A DNA stretch of 51,481 nt from positions 67,115 to 118,595 of the forward strand of contig NZ_JADKNH010000001.1 of NCBI RefSeq assembly GCF_015352425.1, given 5' to 3'. Below, piece by piece: positions 1-10,463 of this stretch (within the stretch, counting starts at the first letter, position 1; each line of letters starts with the position of its first letter). A model generated the notes under the pieces. It did not search any database, was not told where the DNA came from, and saw nothing but the letters and a program-made list of their open reading frames with translations. The position numbers and the translations under genes are program-made. The DNA comes from Fusibacter ferrireducens (GTDB lineage Bacteria; Bacillota; Clostridia; Peptostreptococcales; Acidaminobacteraceae).

Positions 1-390
1 GCCGAAAGCTGTGCTGAGGAATGTTCACCCTCAAACAGCGTCAGCGAAAATCGTTTTGAGTTATCGGAGATGACACAAATGTTGTTGTATGCAAGATTTG
101 AGCCGAAAGCTGTGCTGAGGAATGTTCACCCTCAAACAGCGTCAGCGAAAATCGTTTTGAGTTATCGGAGATGACACAAATGTTGTTGTATGCAAGATTT
201 GAGCCGAAAGCTGTGCTGAGGAGTGTCCACCCTCAAACAGCGTCAGCGAAAATCGTTTTGAGGCATCGGAGATGACACAAATGTTGTTGTATGCAAGATT
301 TGAGCCGAAAGCTGTGCTGAGGAATGTTCACCCTCAAATAGCGTCAGCGAAAATCGTTTTGAGTTATCGGAGATGACACAAATGTTGTTG
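1..390. repeat. 101-bp tandem repeat array, about 3.9 copies
   Basis: Near-identical units begin at 1, 102, 203 and 304. Each starts GCCGAAAGCTGTGCTGAGGA and has a period of exactly 101 bp. The fourth is cut off at about 390, just before the met promoter. Each unit holds an imperfect inverted repeat (CTCAAA...TTTTGAG). There are only a few substitutions between units, for example the third has GAGTGTCC where the others have GAATGTTC. The array may start before the window. A period of 101 is not a multiple of three, so it is not an in-frame protein repeat. Diverged relatives lie at 22902-23058. Confidence 0.95.
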
Positions 391-419
391 ATAAAATTGA
401 TGAAATCGTCAAAAAACTA

Positions 420-448
420 TTGACAGGGGGACAAATAATCTTTATAAT
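420..448 (+). promoter_or_regulatory. sigma-A promoter of the met operon
   Basis: TTGACA at 420-425 and TATAAT at 443-448 are separated by 17 bp, a full consensus match. It lies directly upstream of the SAM riboswitch, so transcription would start around 455 and run through the riboswitch. Confidence 0.9.
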
Positions 449-464
449 CATCCTTAACTTAATA

Positions 465-578
465 GCTCTATCAAGAGTGGTGGAGGGACAGGCCCTTTGA
501 AGCCCGGCAACCAGATTAAGACTGGTGCTAATTCCTGCAACTTTGACTTCATTTGTCAGGGTTGAAAGATAGTTGAGC
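465..578 (+). ncRNA. SAM-I (S-box) riboswitch
   Basis: The stretch CTCTATCAAGAGTGGTGGAG followed by GGGAC and later GAAGCCCGGCAACC is the conserved S-box core. The P1 helix closes between GCTCTATC (465) and GATAGTTGAGC (ending about 578). It is followed by an intrinsic terminator and then metA. In this family S-adenosylmethionine binding favours the terminator, so the downstream methionine genes would be off when SAM is plentiful. Confidence 0.95.
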
Positions 579-583
579 GTTTA

Positions 584-616
584 TAAACCGCCTCTACCCA
601 AGATGCGGTTTTTTTA
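584..616 (+). terminator. Riboswitch-controlled terminator
   Basis: AACCGC (586-591) pairs with GCGGTT (605-610) and a T-run follows. It sits right after the S-box P1 helix and before metA, as expected for the expression platform. Confidence 0.8.
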
Positions 617-702
617 ACCTCACATGAACAGATTAAAAGCTCACCATTTGAGCAATTGATCGAGTTTGCGTGGGGGTTTTGTTTTTTCATAAGGAGGAAT
701 TA

Positions 703-1620
703 ATGCCAATAAAAATTTTAGACAACTTACCAGCAATAGAAATACTGTCAGAAGAGAACATCTTTTTAATGCGTGAAACACGTGCTGCTGAGCAAGATAT
801 TCGGCCGCTTAAAATATTAATATTGAATCTGATGCCCCTTAAAATCGACACGGAAACGCAACTGTTGAGAGTGCTCAGTAACACACCATTGCAACTGGAT
901 GTGACGCTGATGCATCCAGCAACGCATACGGCAACTCATATTGACTTGAAACATCTGGATACTTTTTATAAGACTTTTGATGAGATCAAAGAAGAGAAGT
1001 TTGACGGCATGATCATTACAGGTGCACCGATAGAACATCTGGAGTTTGAAGAGGTCACTTACTGGGAGGAGCTTAAAACGATAATGGACTGGAGTGTACA
1101 TCATGTCTTTTCGACGCTTCATATTTGCTGGGGGGCGCAAGCAGGTCTTTATCATCACTATGGCATTTCAAAATATTCTATGGATCAAAAATGTTTTGGC
1201 GTCTTCAAACATAGAACTCAGGTAGATCATCTGCCTCTGTTCAGAGGATTCGACGATGAATTCAATGTGCCGCATTCAAGACATACGACGATAAAGCAAG
1301 CAGACATTGAAAAAGTACAAGCCTTAAAAGTGGTGGCAACTTCTGAAGAAGCAGGAGTCTACGCAGTTATGACGAGAAATGGCAGACAAATTTTTATTTC
1401 AGGTCATTCGGAATACGATTCGGACACTTTGAAAAAAGAATATGATCGAGATGTCTTAGCGGGTAAACCCATTGAAGTGCCACAAAATTATTTTCCAAAT
1501 GATGATCCATCTCAGTCGCCCCTTGTAACGTGGCGTTCCCATGCAAATCTCATGTTTGCCAATTGGCTCAATTATTACGTTTATCAAGAAACACCATTTG
1601 ATCTTAAAAAAATTGACTGA
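703..1620 (+). CDS. metA: Homoserine O-acetyltransferase (MetA family)
   Basis: A 305-residue enzyme that activates homoserine in methionine synthesis. The ATG at 703 is preferred over an upstream GTG at 670 because AAGGAGG lies at 691-697, and because this start reproduces the family numbering: Cys142 in ICWGAQ, His235 and Glu237 in GHSEYD. Residue 111 is Glu (GAPIE). In this family Glu111 is associated with acetyl-CoA use and Gly with succinyl-CoA, so the product is predicted to be O-acetylhomoserine despite the common label 'homoserine O-succinyltransferase'. The next gene, an O-acetylhomoserine sulfhydrylase, agrees with this. It lies directly behind the SAM riboswitch and should be repressed by SAM. 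Confidence 0.95.
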   Translation: MPIKILDNLPAIEILSEENIFLMRETRAAEQDIRPLKILILNLMPLKIDTETQLLRVLSNTPLQLDVTLMHPATHTATHIDLKHLDTFYKTFDEIKEEKFDGMIITGAPIEHLEFEEVTYWEELKTIMDWSVHHVFSTLHICWGAQAGLYHHYGISKYSMDQKCFGVFKHRTQVDHLPLFRGFDDEFNVPHSRHTTIKQADIEKVQALKVVATSEEAGVYAVMTRNGRQIFISGHSEYDSDTLKKEYDRDVLAGKPIEVPQNYFPNDDPSQSPLVTWRSHANLMFANWLNYYVYQETPFDLKKID

Positions 1621-1651
1621 TTGCGGTCAAAATATTAAATATTCCCTATAA

Positions 1652-2953
<1,302 letters not shown>

Positions 2954-2987
2954 AAGGCATTGCCTTAAAAGAATTAAATATAGATAC

Positions 2988-3031
2988 AAAACGCAGAAGT
3001 CAGACCATCTGATGGTACTTCTGCGTTTTTT
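2988..3031 (+). terminator. Terminator of the met operon
   Basis: AACGCAGAAGT pairs with ACTTCTGCGTT through a short loop that contains a small inner hairpin, followed by a T-run. It is 35 bp past the metY stop. Confidence 0.9.
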
Positions 3032-3139
3032 AGCGTGAAAAACTGAGCTTAAGCGTATGGCCTGTGAGTCGTCGTTTTATATGGGGGAGCTTAAAGGCAT
3101 TGTTAATAATAATTTAATAGAATTAAATTCCAATATTAA

Positions 3140-3168
3140 TGGAAACGATGAGGTCATATTGTTATAAT
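3140..3168 (+). promoter_or_regulatory. Possible promoter for the lipoprotein gene
   Basis: TATAAT at 3163-3168 with a weak TGGAAA -35 box at 3140-3145 (17-bp spacing). The rest of the 334-bp gap between metY and the lipoprotein gene shows only the met terminator. Confidence 0.4.
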
Positions 3169-3287
3169 AAAATGGCCTATAAGTATTTAGTTTAAATCAT
3201 TTGGGCGCATAAGCATGAAGTGTTTTTATTGAGAGTTGAAGGCGGACAAATCTTTGATATTCTGCCCCATTATAGGAGGACTTAAAC

Positions 3288-3893
3288 ATGAGACAGAAAA
3301 AGATACTTTTATTAGTAATGAGCATTTTATTGGTATTGGTTTTAACGGGTTGTAATTCAGATAATCCAGAAAACAAGATTGGTCTCAATCCCGATCAACA
3401 ATTGACGGCAAATAATTCGGACCAAGAGGACAATGATTCAGAGAATAATGTTGAAAAGGATACAACAGAACCCGCTGGTGAGCATGAAAGTGGCTTTTTT
3501 GGTAAGATCTATAGTATTGCACTTGATGCAATAATGCCTGTTGAGGATAGTTTAAATGAAAATATGACATACATCGCCGTTGATACGAATACTTTGGACG
3601 ATGCCACGGATGAAGATATTGCCAATATTATAAACGATTTAACGAAATATAATGTTGAAGTCATAGAGGCATCATTTGATACTCTAAAGTCGGAGGATAT
3701 GGTCAAAGACGGGGCGTCTTTAGATGGGGTTTTACTTAAAATCTCGAGTGTTAAAATCATCTCAGAAGATAAAATTGAAATTATTGGTTCAAAATATAGG
3801 TCTGGCACAGCTGCTATTGGTGTAAAATGTGTACTCATAAATGCTGCTGGCGAATGGATCATAGGCAGCTCAGAGATCATTTGGGTGAGTTAA
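3288..3893 (+). CDS. Putative lipoprotein, unknown function
   Basis: A 201-residue protein with a clear lipoprotein signal: a basic start (MRQKK), a hydrophobic core and the lipobox LTGC, with Cys22 as the lipid-modified residue. A low-complexity acidic linker (about 25-70, rich in Asp, Glu and Asn) follows, then a compact domain of about 130 residues with no family I recognise. AGGAGG lies upstream of the ATG. It should be exported and anchored on the outer face of the membrane. It seems to be a single-gene unit between the met terminator and a hairpin at 3916-3952. Confidence 0.8.
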   Translation: MRQKKILLLVMSILLVLVLTGCNSDNPENKIGLNPDQQLTANNSDQEDNDSENNVEKDTTEPAGEHESGFFGKIYSIALDAIMPVEDSLNENMTYIAVDTNTLDDATDEDIANIINDLTKYNVEVIEASFDTLKSEDMVKDGASLDGVLLKISSVKIISEDKIEIIGSKYRSGTAAIGVKCVLINAAGEWIIGSSEIIWVS

Positions 3894-3915
3894 AGGTAAT
3901 CAAGATGGCAACTAA

Positions 3916-3952
3916 ATCCCCATGCAAATTTAAATTTATTTTGCACGGGGAT
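3916..3952 (+). terminator. Hairpin after the lipoprotein gene
   Basis: ATCCCCATGCAAA and TTTGCACGGGGAT form a 13-bp stem with one mismatch. No T-run follows on the plus strand, so termination is plausible but not certain. Confidence 0.5.
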
Positions 3953-3993
3953 CATACGTGAGGATTATAGATCAAAAAAAATTGGGAGTGTAT

Positions 3994-4359
3994 ATGTTTT
4001 TTATCATTGGGATCAGTCAAAAACAGAAAAAAATTGAATTCAATCAAATGAGTGTCTGTCCGTGTTGTGGGCACTACGGGCGAGTGGAAATCATGATGAT
4101 GTACAGCTACTTGATGTTTTTCTTCATCCCTGTTTTCAAGTGGCACAGAAGGTACTATGCTGTGATGCAATGTTGCGGTTCCAGTGTGGAGATCGATTAC
4201 GAGATGGGCAGAGCAATTGAAAGTGGCTCTGAGATAGAGCTGGATTTGGATGCGTTAATGGTGCAATGTCATCATAAAACGATTAAGAGATGTTCAAATT
4301 GTGGTTTTAGTACAGAGGAAGATTTTGAATATTGTCCCAAATGTGGCACGCAATTATAG
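3994..4359 (+). CDS. Small zinc-ribbon protein with hydrophobic segment
   Basis: A 121-residue protein with CPCCG near the start, a hydrophobic stretch (YLMFFFIPVFKW), then a CCG pair and a C-terminal zinc ribbon (CSNCG...CPKCG). The layout matches small clostridial zinc-ribbon membrane proteins of unknown function. The ATG at 3994 is chosen because GGGAGTG lies just upstream. A GTG at 3958 would add 12 residues but has no ribosome binding site and falls almost inside the preceding hairpin. No partner is obvious from the context. Confidence 0.75.
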   Translation: MFFIIGISQKQKKIEFNQMSVCPCCGHYGRVEIMMMYSYLMFFFIPVFKWHRRYYAVMQCCGSSVEIDYEMGRAIESGSEIELDLDALMVQCHHKTIKRCSNCGFSTEEDFEYCPKCGTQL

Positions 4360-4658
4360 GCATCATAAAAAAGAATCGAGGTGGAGATGGTATTTTGGAC
4401 ACAGTTTGTACAAAAAATTAGATTATAATGAATGAGAAATCAATGACCATTGTACTAAAATGACCAATATCGGCACTTAAAATGTTTTCAACCTAAAGAG
4501 ACTTTATTAAAATGGCGTTTTTAAATTTAACATGATTTGCATTGAAGCTTGACAATCTTTGTGTTATTTTAGTAGAGAATGGGATGAAAAAAACGAACAG
4601 GGACAAAAATAAACCCGTTTAAAAAATATCAATATAGATATGTTAGGAGATTGTTAAA

Positions 4659-5474
4659 ATGTCATATAAATTAATTGCATTAGATATGGATGGCACGCTA
4701 TTTAATGATAAAAAAGAGGTTTCTCTTCGGAATAGGCAAGCCATAAAAGAAGCAAGAGCAAGTGGTAAAACAGTTGTCATAGCCACAGGAAGGCCTTTAA
4801 TAGGTATCCAAGGCATTCTTGAAGAACTTGAACTCAACACGGAGGCTGACTATGTGGTTTCTTTTAACGGTGCTCTAGTTCAAAATGTGAAGACCGGCGA
4901 AGTTATTTTTCAAAGTACATTAGAGCATGAAGATTATAGGTCGCTTTATGAGTTGAGTCAAACCTACGGGGTTCATATTCACGCACTGACAAGAGAATAT
5001 GTGACAACACCAAAATTGAATCCTTACACAAAGGTTGAAGCAGACGCAAATGTCATAAGAACCATTCAATGCGATGTCGATAAATTACCAGAGAGTGAAA
5101 CGATTATCAAAGTGATGTTTGTGGATGATAGCGAAAAACTTGATGCGATAGAGCAGATGATACCCCCAGAGATCAGAGCAAAATATACTGTGGTGAGAAG
5201 TTCTGATATTTTCTTGGAATTTTTACCGCCCACAGTGAATAAAGGTGTTGGTGTAAGTGCTATTGCAAAGGTTAAAGACATATTAGCGCATGAAGTGATC
5301 TGTGTAGGTGATGCAGGCAATGACATTGCTATGCTAGAATATGCAGGACTTGGCGTTGCCATGGGCAATGCATTTGATGAAGTTAAAAAGATTGCAAACC
5401 ATGTAACGGATACAAATGAAGAAGATGGTGTTGCAAAAGTAATTGAGCAATTTATGCTTAAGAAAATGATCTAA
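4659..5474 (+). CDS. Cof-type HAD-superfamily phosphatase
   Basis: A 271-residue hydrolase of the Cof/YidA group. Motif I is LDMDGTLFN near residue 8, with the catalytic Asp pair. The C-terminal motif VCVGDAGNDIAMLEYAGLGV and the closing EEDGVAKVIEQF are hallmarks of the group. A C2-type cap domain lies between. Such enzymes dephosphorylate sugar phosphates, flavin mononucleotide or pyridoxal phosphate; the substrate cannot be read here. TAGGAG precedes the ATG. The 299 bp upstream show only a TTGACA at 4549 without a good -10 box. Confidence 0.9.
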   Translation: MSYKLIALDMDGTLFNDKKEVSLRNRQAIKEARASGKTVVIATGRPLIGIQGILEELELNTEADYVVSFNGALVQNVKTGEVIFQSTLEHEDYRSLYELSQTYGVHIHALTREYVTTPKLNPYTKVEADANVIRTIQCDVDKLPESETIIKVMFVDDSEKLDAIEQMIPPEIRAKYTVVRSSDIFLEFLPPTVNKGVGVSAIAKVKDILAHEVICVGDAGNDIAMLEYAGLGVAMGNAFDEVKKIANHVTDTNEEDGVAKVIEQFMLKKMI

Positions 5475-5516
5475 ATGATTGTGGCCATAAATATGAAAAT
5501 GGGCACAACTATAATG

Positions 5517-5544
5517 ACACGGGTATTTATGACCTGTGTTTTTT
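5517..5544 (+). terminator. Terminator after the HAD phosphatase
   Basis: ACACGGGT pairs with ACCTGTGT (one G:U pair) and a T-run follows. Confidence 0.7.
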
Positions 5545-5604
5545 GGTATGAGTCAATACATGCTGGCAAACTAAAGGAAGTATATAAGAGAGGTTATAAA
5601 ACTT

Positions 5605-6129
5605 ATGGAGACAAAAGATGAACTTAAATACATATTGACCCCATACAAAAATACCATTTACTATGCAATAGAAATCTATTCCTATTTTATACTTTATATT
5701 TTGTTGTTCTTTTTTAGAGGTAATTTCTATTCGACATGGTTTACGGTGAGCTTATGGTTTGTCATTACGTTGATCATACTAAAGCAGATGAATATTTACA
5801 ACATAATCATCGATAGACAAGGACTAACGTTAAGAAGAGTATTAGGCAAGGACTTTAAGATCGCATATGGCGACATTCAGAAAATTGGGCTAGAGAGCCA
5901 AGGGGATTCTAGGCTGAGAACCATAACACTCTATTTGTACTCTTACGATAGAATTTATGAGCATAAAGTTTCAAGATATGATATAGAGGCATTAATTGAA
6001 ATTTTGAATACGAAGTGTGCAGAATACGCTATTGAGATAGATACCAAGGATTTAGAACCCATAAGAAAATCATGGATTTGGAGTAAAATGAAAACCTTTT
6101 GGATGAATCGAAGAATGAAAAAACGATAG
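5605..6129 (+). CDS. Membrane protein with PH-like cytoplasmic domain
   Basis: A 174-residue protein with two adjacent hydrophobic helices (about 23-37 and 46-61). They are followed by a basic, beta-rich region of about 80 residues (IIIDRQGLTLRRVLGKDFKIAYGDIQKIG) that looks like the small bacterial PH-like domains found after a helical hairpin. The C-terminus is strongly basic (MNRRMKKR). No specific function is known. It ends facing the convergent brnQ gene with a 33-bp gap. Confidence 0.65.
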   Translation: METKDELKYILTPYKNTIYYAIEIYSYFILYILLFFFRGNFYSTWFTVSLWFVITLIILKQMNIYNIIIDRQGLTLRRVLGKDFKIAYGDIQKIGLESQGDSRLRTITLYLYSYDRIYEHKVSRYDIEALIEILNTKCAEYAIEIDTKDLEPIRKSWIWSKMKTFWMNRRMKKR

Positions 6130-6157
6130 GCAGCATAAGTACACGACCCATCGTTTT
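6118..6157. terminator. Weak bidirectional hairpin between convergent genes
   Basis: AAAACGAT (6120-6127) pairs with ATCGTTTT (6150-6157), with A- and T-rich outer sides that could act for both convergent genes. Confidence 0.4.
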
Positions 6158-6162
6158 AAGAT

Positions 6163-7473
6163 TTACATAGATGTCTCGAGTTTTGTTGTGCGCTGTGCAC
6201 GCAGTCCGAAGACAAGTGATAATGTCAATGCAGGCAGTAGCCAGGCAAATCCCACATTTGCAAGCGGCAAATAGTTGATCAGCGTATAAATCGGTTCGAA
6301 AATTGCATTGAGAGCCCTGAAGTTAAGGGCTTTAACTGCATCTACAGCGCCAATTAGTCCTGCACCTAAGGCCGCTCCTTTGTATGCAGCGTCATGTGGT
6401 AAATAGCGATCCAATAGATTGAACAGTATTAAGACCATGGCGATTGGATAGACAAAGACTAAAAGGGGTACTGCAATTTCTACAATGGTTTCAACGCCCA
6501 CAACACTCATAACTGCGCTAAAGGCACAGACGAAAACAACGGTTGCTTTATAGGGGATTTTACCCTTTGAAATCTTTTCAAAAAAATTGCCAACAATAGC
6601 TGTTAACCCAATAGAGGTGGTTAAACAAGCCGCCGAAACTGCAACTGAAATCACCAGAAGACCGTTTGCGCCTAATACAGACTCTGTAATTTTCAGTATA
6701 AGCGCTGTTTTGCTGATGTCTGGGGAAACGTTGCTACCGATAGATGCTCCTAAATACATGAGGCCGCCATAGATTAGCGTAAGAAGCGTTCCTGACATAA
6801 GGCCTGCAATCGTCGTCATTTTAATTTGTTTTTTTCGGTCAGTATAACCCTTTTCGATTAATGCAACTAATATAATGCCGCCCATTACAATTGAGCCAAG
6901 GGCATCCATAGTCTGATAACCTTCTAAAAAGCCGAATGAAAAAGCATTGTTGAGTTTAGTAGTGACTGGAATGCCAATAGGATGTAGAAGACCTGTTCCG
7001 ATAATTGCGCCAATGACGAGCAACAGTATTGGCGTCAATATTTTGCCGATTTTGTCTATGATGCCTGAGGGCTTAATCACAAAGAAAAGTGTAATTGAGA
7101 AATAGATTATAGACACTAAAAGTGGATTAAAAGTGCCAAGGGGCGCCACGCCAATTTCATAAACGGTGGCACCTGTTCTTGGAATGGCTAGAAGGGGCCC
7201 AATTGCCAGTATGAGAATTGTACTGAATACGAGTGAAAATTTAGGGCCTACTTTTGAGGCCAAATCACTGATGGTGCCACCCGATAGTGAGACTGAAAGC
7301 ACACCGAGGACAGGTAGACTTATGCCGGTTATAAAAAAACCGATTAAGCTGAAAAACCATTGATCTCCACTGAATAAACCAATTGCAGGCGGAAAAATTA
7401 AATTGCCTGCACCAAAAAACATTGCAAAAAGTGCTGCGCCAACGACAATAGAATCCTTAATTTCTCGTTTCAT
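6163..7473 (-). CDS. brnQ: Branched-chain amino acid:cation symporter BrnQ, copy 1
   Basis: A 436-residue, roughly 12-helix transporter of the LIVCS family that imports leucine, isoleucine and valine with Na+ or H+. The opening DSIVVGAALFAMFFGAGNLI and the later IPRTGATVYEIGVAP segment are family signatures. The ATG follows GGAGGT closely. A second, highly similar copy lies at 9054-10412, with a radical-SAM-like gene between them. Upstream is a consensus sigma-54 promoter (7508-7524), so expression should depend on a sigma-54 activator. The NtrC-type regulator at 10699-12015 is the nearest candidate. Confidence 0.95.
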   Translation of the reverse strand: MKREIKDSIVVGAALFAMFFGAGNLIFPPAIGLFSGDQWFFSLIGFFITGISLPVLGVLSVSLSGGTISDLASKVGPKFSLVFSTILILAIGPLLAIPRTGATVYEIGVAPLGTFNPLLVSIIYFSITLFFVIKPSGIIDKIGKILTPILLLVIGAIIGTGLLHPIGIPVTTKLNNAFSFGFLEGYQTMDALGSIVMGGIILVALIEKGYTDRKKQIKMTTIAGLMSGTLLTLIYGGLMYLGASIGSNVSPDISKTALILKITESVLGANGLLVISVAVSAACLTTSIGLTAIVGNFFEKISKGKIPYKATVVFVCAFSAVMSVVGVETIVEIAVPLLVFVYPIAMVLILFNLLDRYLPHDAAYKGAALGAGLIGAVDAVKALNFRALNAIFEPIYTLINYLPLANVGFAWLLPALTLSLVFGLRAQRTTKLETSM

Positions 7474-7507
7474 AAAATACCTCCATCTTATTATGTATTA
7501 CTTTTAG

Positions 7508-7524
7508 TGCAAATCGTGTGCCAA
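7508..7524 (-). promoter_or_regulatory. Sigma-54 promoter of brnQ copy 1
   Basis: The minus strand reads TTGGCACACGATTTGCA, a full match to the -24/-12 consensus (TGGCAC, 5 bp, TTGC). The -12 element is about 35 bp from the brnQ start codon. Confidence 0.85.
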
Positions 7525-7911
7525 AGATTGTGACATAGGGCAAAAAGAGCCTTTGCTGAGAACCTATTTATGTGGATGCAGGACAAATAGAAGCGATTAT
7601 TGGGGCAGAAAGCGATGGCAATTAGACAACTGTCGGTGCAAAACAACAACTGAGAACAATGTCAAAAAAAGTCTAAACTGCAATGTGTATAGATGTTTTC
7701 TTCACTCAGATATACTTTGTATTGTGATTTGAAATTACAATTGTGTTAAAATGTAGATCAGGAGCATTTCTCATGCGAGATTCAATAGAGCATTCATGAA
7801 ATGAAAGGCGTTTATAACTGTCATAATGTGGTTATAATTGAGAAAAGCGCGAAATTAAATACGCACCTTGCAGAAAAAAATTTCGCAGGGAAGCTAAAGG
7901 TGGTGTAGCGG
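7525..7911. other. Divergent intergenic region, brnQ1 to DUF1848 gene
   Basis: No gene seen. It holds an inverted repeat TTATAAC (7812-7818) and GTTATAA (7831-7837) that could bind a regulator. Near the right edge is a 45-bp sequence (7848-7892, GCGCGAAATTAAAT...TTTCGCAGG) with a close relative at 10654-10698. No clear sigma-A promoter for the plus-strand gene was found. Confidence 0.5.
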
Positions 7912-8835
7912 ATGATTATCAGCATAAGCAGAAGAACGGATATTCCTGCATTTCATACAGCGTGGCTGATCCATAAAATAAAAGTGGGGCATGTCTACGT
8001 GAGAAATCCAATGAATCCACATCAAGTTTCAAAGGTTTCACTTAAACCTAAAGATGTGGCCTGTATAGTATTTTGGACTAAAAATCCGTTGCCCTTATTG
8101 AATCAATTGGAAGCATTGCGTGAGTACAAATACTACTTTCAATTCACATTAAATGCTTACGGTAAACCGATTGAAAAAAATCTTCCAGATGCCAAGAGTC
8201 TCATAGAAGCTTTTAAGCAATTGTCAAATCGAATTGGTAAAAATAAAGTCATTTGGCGATATGATCCTATTTTACTGAGTCAAGAGATGGATTTGGAATA
8301 CCATGTCAGACACTTTAGAATGTTGGCAAATGAGCTCAAGGACTATACTGAACGATGCATCATCAGTTTTATAGACGTCTATCCCAAAATCAGAAAACGA
8401 TTAAATCAGAATGGCATAAGAGGATTGACAGAGAGCGAAATAAGATATATTGCAGAACGTTTTTCAAATATTTGCAGGGATTTTGGCATAGAACTTCAAA
8501 CCTGTTCTGAAGCGATAGATCTGAATGCCTATAATATAAAGCATGGCAAGTGTATAGATGACCAATTGATTTGCAGGCTCTTTGGGTATAGTGGTGAAAT
8601 TGCAAAAGATAAAAATCAAAGAGTCGCTTGTGGATGTGTGAAAAGTGTAGATATTGGCGCCTATAATACGTGTTATCACGATTGTGTTTATTGTTATGCG
8701 TGTTTTGGGAACACGTCTAGACCCAAATCAGTTGATATTGAGAGTTTACTCTTAAATGATACAATCGGTGAGGGCGATAAAATTTATGAGAGAAAAGTTG
8801 AAAAACTATTTACAGATCAGTTGAGCTTCTTTTGA
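7912..8835 (+). CDS. DUF1848 family radical-SAM-like protein
   Basis: A 307-residue protein starting MIISISRRTDIPAFHTAW, the signature opening of the DUF1848 family. The C-terminal part holds CGCVKSVDIGAYNTCYHDCVYCYACF, a cysteine cluster that could bind an Fe-S centre in the manner of spore-photoproduct-lyase-like radical SAM enzymes. Its reaction is not established. AGGTGG lies upstream of the ATG. The gene sits between two brnQ paralogues on the opposite strand and is probably not related to them in function. A strong hairpin follows at 8971-9014. Confidence 0.85.
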   Translation: MIISISRRTDIPAFHTAWLIHKIKVGHVYVRNPMNPHQVSKVSLKPKDVACIVFWTKNPLPLLNQLEALREYKYYFQFTLNAYGKPIEKNLPDAKSLIEAFKQLSNRIGKNKVIWRYDPILLSQEMDLEYHVRHFRMLANELKDYTERCIISFIDVYPKIRKRLNQNGIRGLTESEIRYIAERFSNICRDFGIELQTCSEAIDLNAYNIKHGKCIDDQLICRLFGYSGEIAKDKNQRVACGCVKSVDIGAYNTCYHDCVYCYACFGNTSRPKSVDIESLLLNDTIGEGDKIYERKVEKLFTDQLSFF

Positions 8836-8970
8836 TGAAGAGTTCATAAGGAAGGGTCAAATGGTATAATTGTAAAATAGAACTATTGAAAAACAGAACC
8901 ATAGAAAAATAAGGTGGTCCAATAGATCGCGTAAATAGAAAAAAGACGCAATAAAAAGGCCGAGGTAATA

Positions 8971-9014
8971 AAAAAGTTGATTGGAGATATATGATGATCT
9001 CAAATCAACTTTTT
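8971..9014. terminator. Bidirectional terminator between convergent genes
   Basis: AAAAAGTTGATT pairs with AATCAACTTTTT, and an inner GAGAT/ATCTC extension continues the stem. A- and T-runs on both sides would serve both the DUF1848 gene and brnQ copy 2. Confidence 0.85.
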
Positions 9015-9053
9015 ATATTTAAATGATTCTAAATGCATTTTTAGAAGATATAT

Positions 9054-10412
9054 TTATTCTGGATCGGTTGTAGTAAGCGCAATACCAACTTGGTCTGCTT
9101 TTGTAAAACCAGATCGGAATGGCGCGAAGTACTCTCCAAGCAGTCCGAATGCGAGAGATAGGGTAAGTGCTGGTAAAAGCCATGCGAAACCATATTTCGA
9201 AAGTGGTAAGTATTCTACAATCTTATAGACAGGTTCGAAAACCGTGTTGATAAAATCTAGATTTAAGGCCTTGAAAGCATCGATAATGCCAATTGAGCCA
9301 GCACCTAAAACTGCACCTTTGTACATGGCTTTATAAGGCAGAAGAGGGTCTATGAGGTTAAAAACGATCAACACAATGGCCACAGGATAGACGATGACTA
9401 AAAGCGGCACTGCAATTTCCACGATTTTGTCGACACCAATGGCACTCATTACAGTACTAAAGAGGCAGACGAAAATAACCGTTGCTTTATAAGGGATTTT
9501 ACCCCCAGAAACATGTGCGAAGAAATCTCCTGCTATTGCGGTTAAACCAATCGAGGTGGTGAGGCAAGCTGCTGAGACCGCAACAGAAATCACAAGGAGA
9601 CTATTCGGTCCTAGTGCCGCTTGTGTAATTTTTAAAATAAGTGCCGTTCTGCTGATCTCTGGTGTAACGCTGGTGCCCATCGTTGCACCTAAAAACATAA
9701 GTCCGCCGTAAATCATTAATAGGATTGCGCCTGACATCACGCCTGCAATGGTTGTCATTTTAAACTGTATTTTAGAATCTGTGTAACCTTTTTCTATTAA
9801 TGAAGCAAGAATAATGCCGCCTACAACAATGGCCACAAGGGTATCCATGGTTTGATAACCTTGCAAGAAGCCATAAGAAAAGGCATTTTTGAGTTTGGAT
9901 GCAACTGCAGGGGCAATGGGATGGAGACTGCCTGCTGTGATGATGGTGCCAATAACAATGAGCAGAATGGGTGTCAGTATCTTCCCAATTTTATCGATAA
10001 CGCCAGAGGGTTTGATTACGAAGAAGAGTGTCACTGAAAAATAGATAATAGATACCCAAATTGGATTAATTGAACTAAGTGGTGCTACCCCAATTTCATA
10101 CACCGTTGCACCTGTCCTTGGGATAGCAAGTAAAGGGCCAATGGCCAATACAACTATGGAACCAAAAATAAGTGAAAATTTAGGGCCCACTTTTGAAGCG
10201 AGTTCGCTGATCGTACCACCTGCTTTAGAAACTGCTAAGACACCGAGAACAGGTAAGCAGATCCCAGTGATAAAAAAACCAAGTAAACTAAATAACCATT
10301 TATCGCCGCTGGTCAAACCGATGGCAGGTGGGAAAATTAAATTGCCTGCACCAAAAAACATTGCAAAAAGTGCTGCCCCAAGTACAATTGAATCTTTCGT
10401 TTGTCGCTTCAT
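9054..10412 (-). CDS. brnQ: Branched-chain amino acid:cation symporter BrnQ, copy 2
   Basis: A 452-residue paralogue of the 6163-7473 gene, strikingly similar over its whole length and with the same signatures (DSIVLGAALFAMFFGAGNLI, IPRTGATVYEIGVAP). The ATG at 10412 is chosen because GGGAGG lies just upstream and the protein then starts MKRQTKDS, matching copy 1 (MKREIKDS). A longer reading frame to 10463 would run through the promoter. The C-terminus is about 15 residues longer than in copy 1. A sigma-54 promoter lies 35-50 bp upstream, and the sigma-54 response regulator gene is next upstream on the same strand. Confidence 0.95.
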   Translation of the reverse strand: MKRQTKDSIVLGAALFAMFFGAGNLIFPPAIGLTSGDKWLFSLLGFFITGICLPVLGVLAVSKAGGTISELASKVGPKFSLIFGSIVVLAIGPLLAIPRTGATVYEIGVAPLSSINPIWVSIIYFSVTLFFVIKPSGVIDKIGKILTPILLIVIGTIITAGSLHPIAPAVASKLKNAFSYGFLQGYQTMDTLVAIVVGGIILASLIEKGYTDSKIQFKMTTIAGVMSGAILLMIYGGLMFLGATMGTSVTPEISRTALILKITQAALGPNSLLVISVAVSAACLTTSIGLTAIAGDFFAHVSGGKIPYKATVIFVCLFSTVMSAIGVDKIVEIAVPLLVIVYPVAIVLIVFNLIDPLLPYKAMYKGAVLGAGSIGIIDAFKALNLDFINTVFEPVYKIVEYLPLSKYGFAWLLPALTLSLAFGLLGEYFAPFRSGFTKADQVGIALTTTDPE

Positions 10413-10446
10413 GAAATACCTCCCGAATATTATTGTCTTATAATAG

Positions 10447-10463
10447 AGCAAAACATATGCCAA
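10447..10463 (-). promoter_or_regulatory. Sigma-54 promoter of brnQ copy 2
   Basis: The minus strand reads TTGGCATATGTTTTGCT, matching the -24/-12 consensus with one change (TGGCAT). Position relative to the gene is the same as in copy 1. Confidence 0.8.

Noticed and set aside
1-390. Repeat array that could suggest CRISPR
   Set aside because: Units of 101 bp follow each other without variable spacers, and no cas genes are present.
4549-4578. Possible promoter before the HAD phosphatase (TTGACA at 4549)
   Set aside because: No acceptable -10 box at 16-18 bp spacing; left out as a feature.
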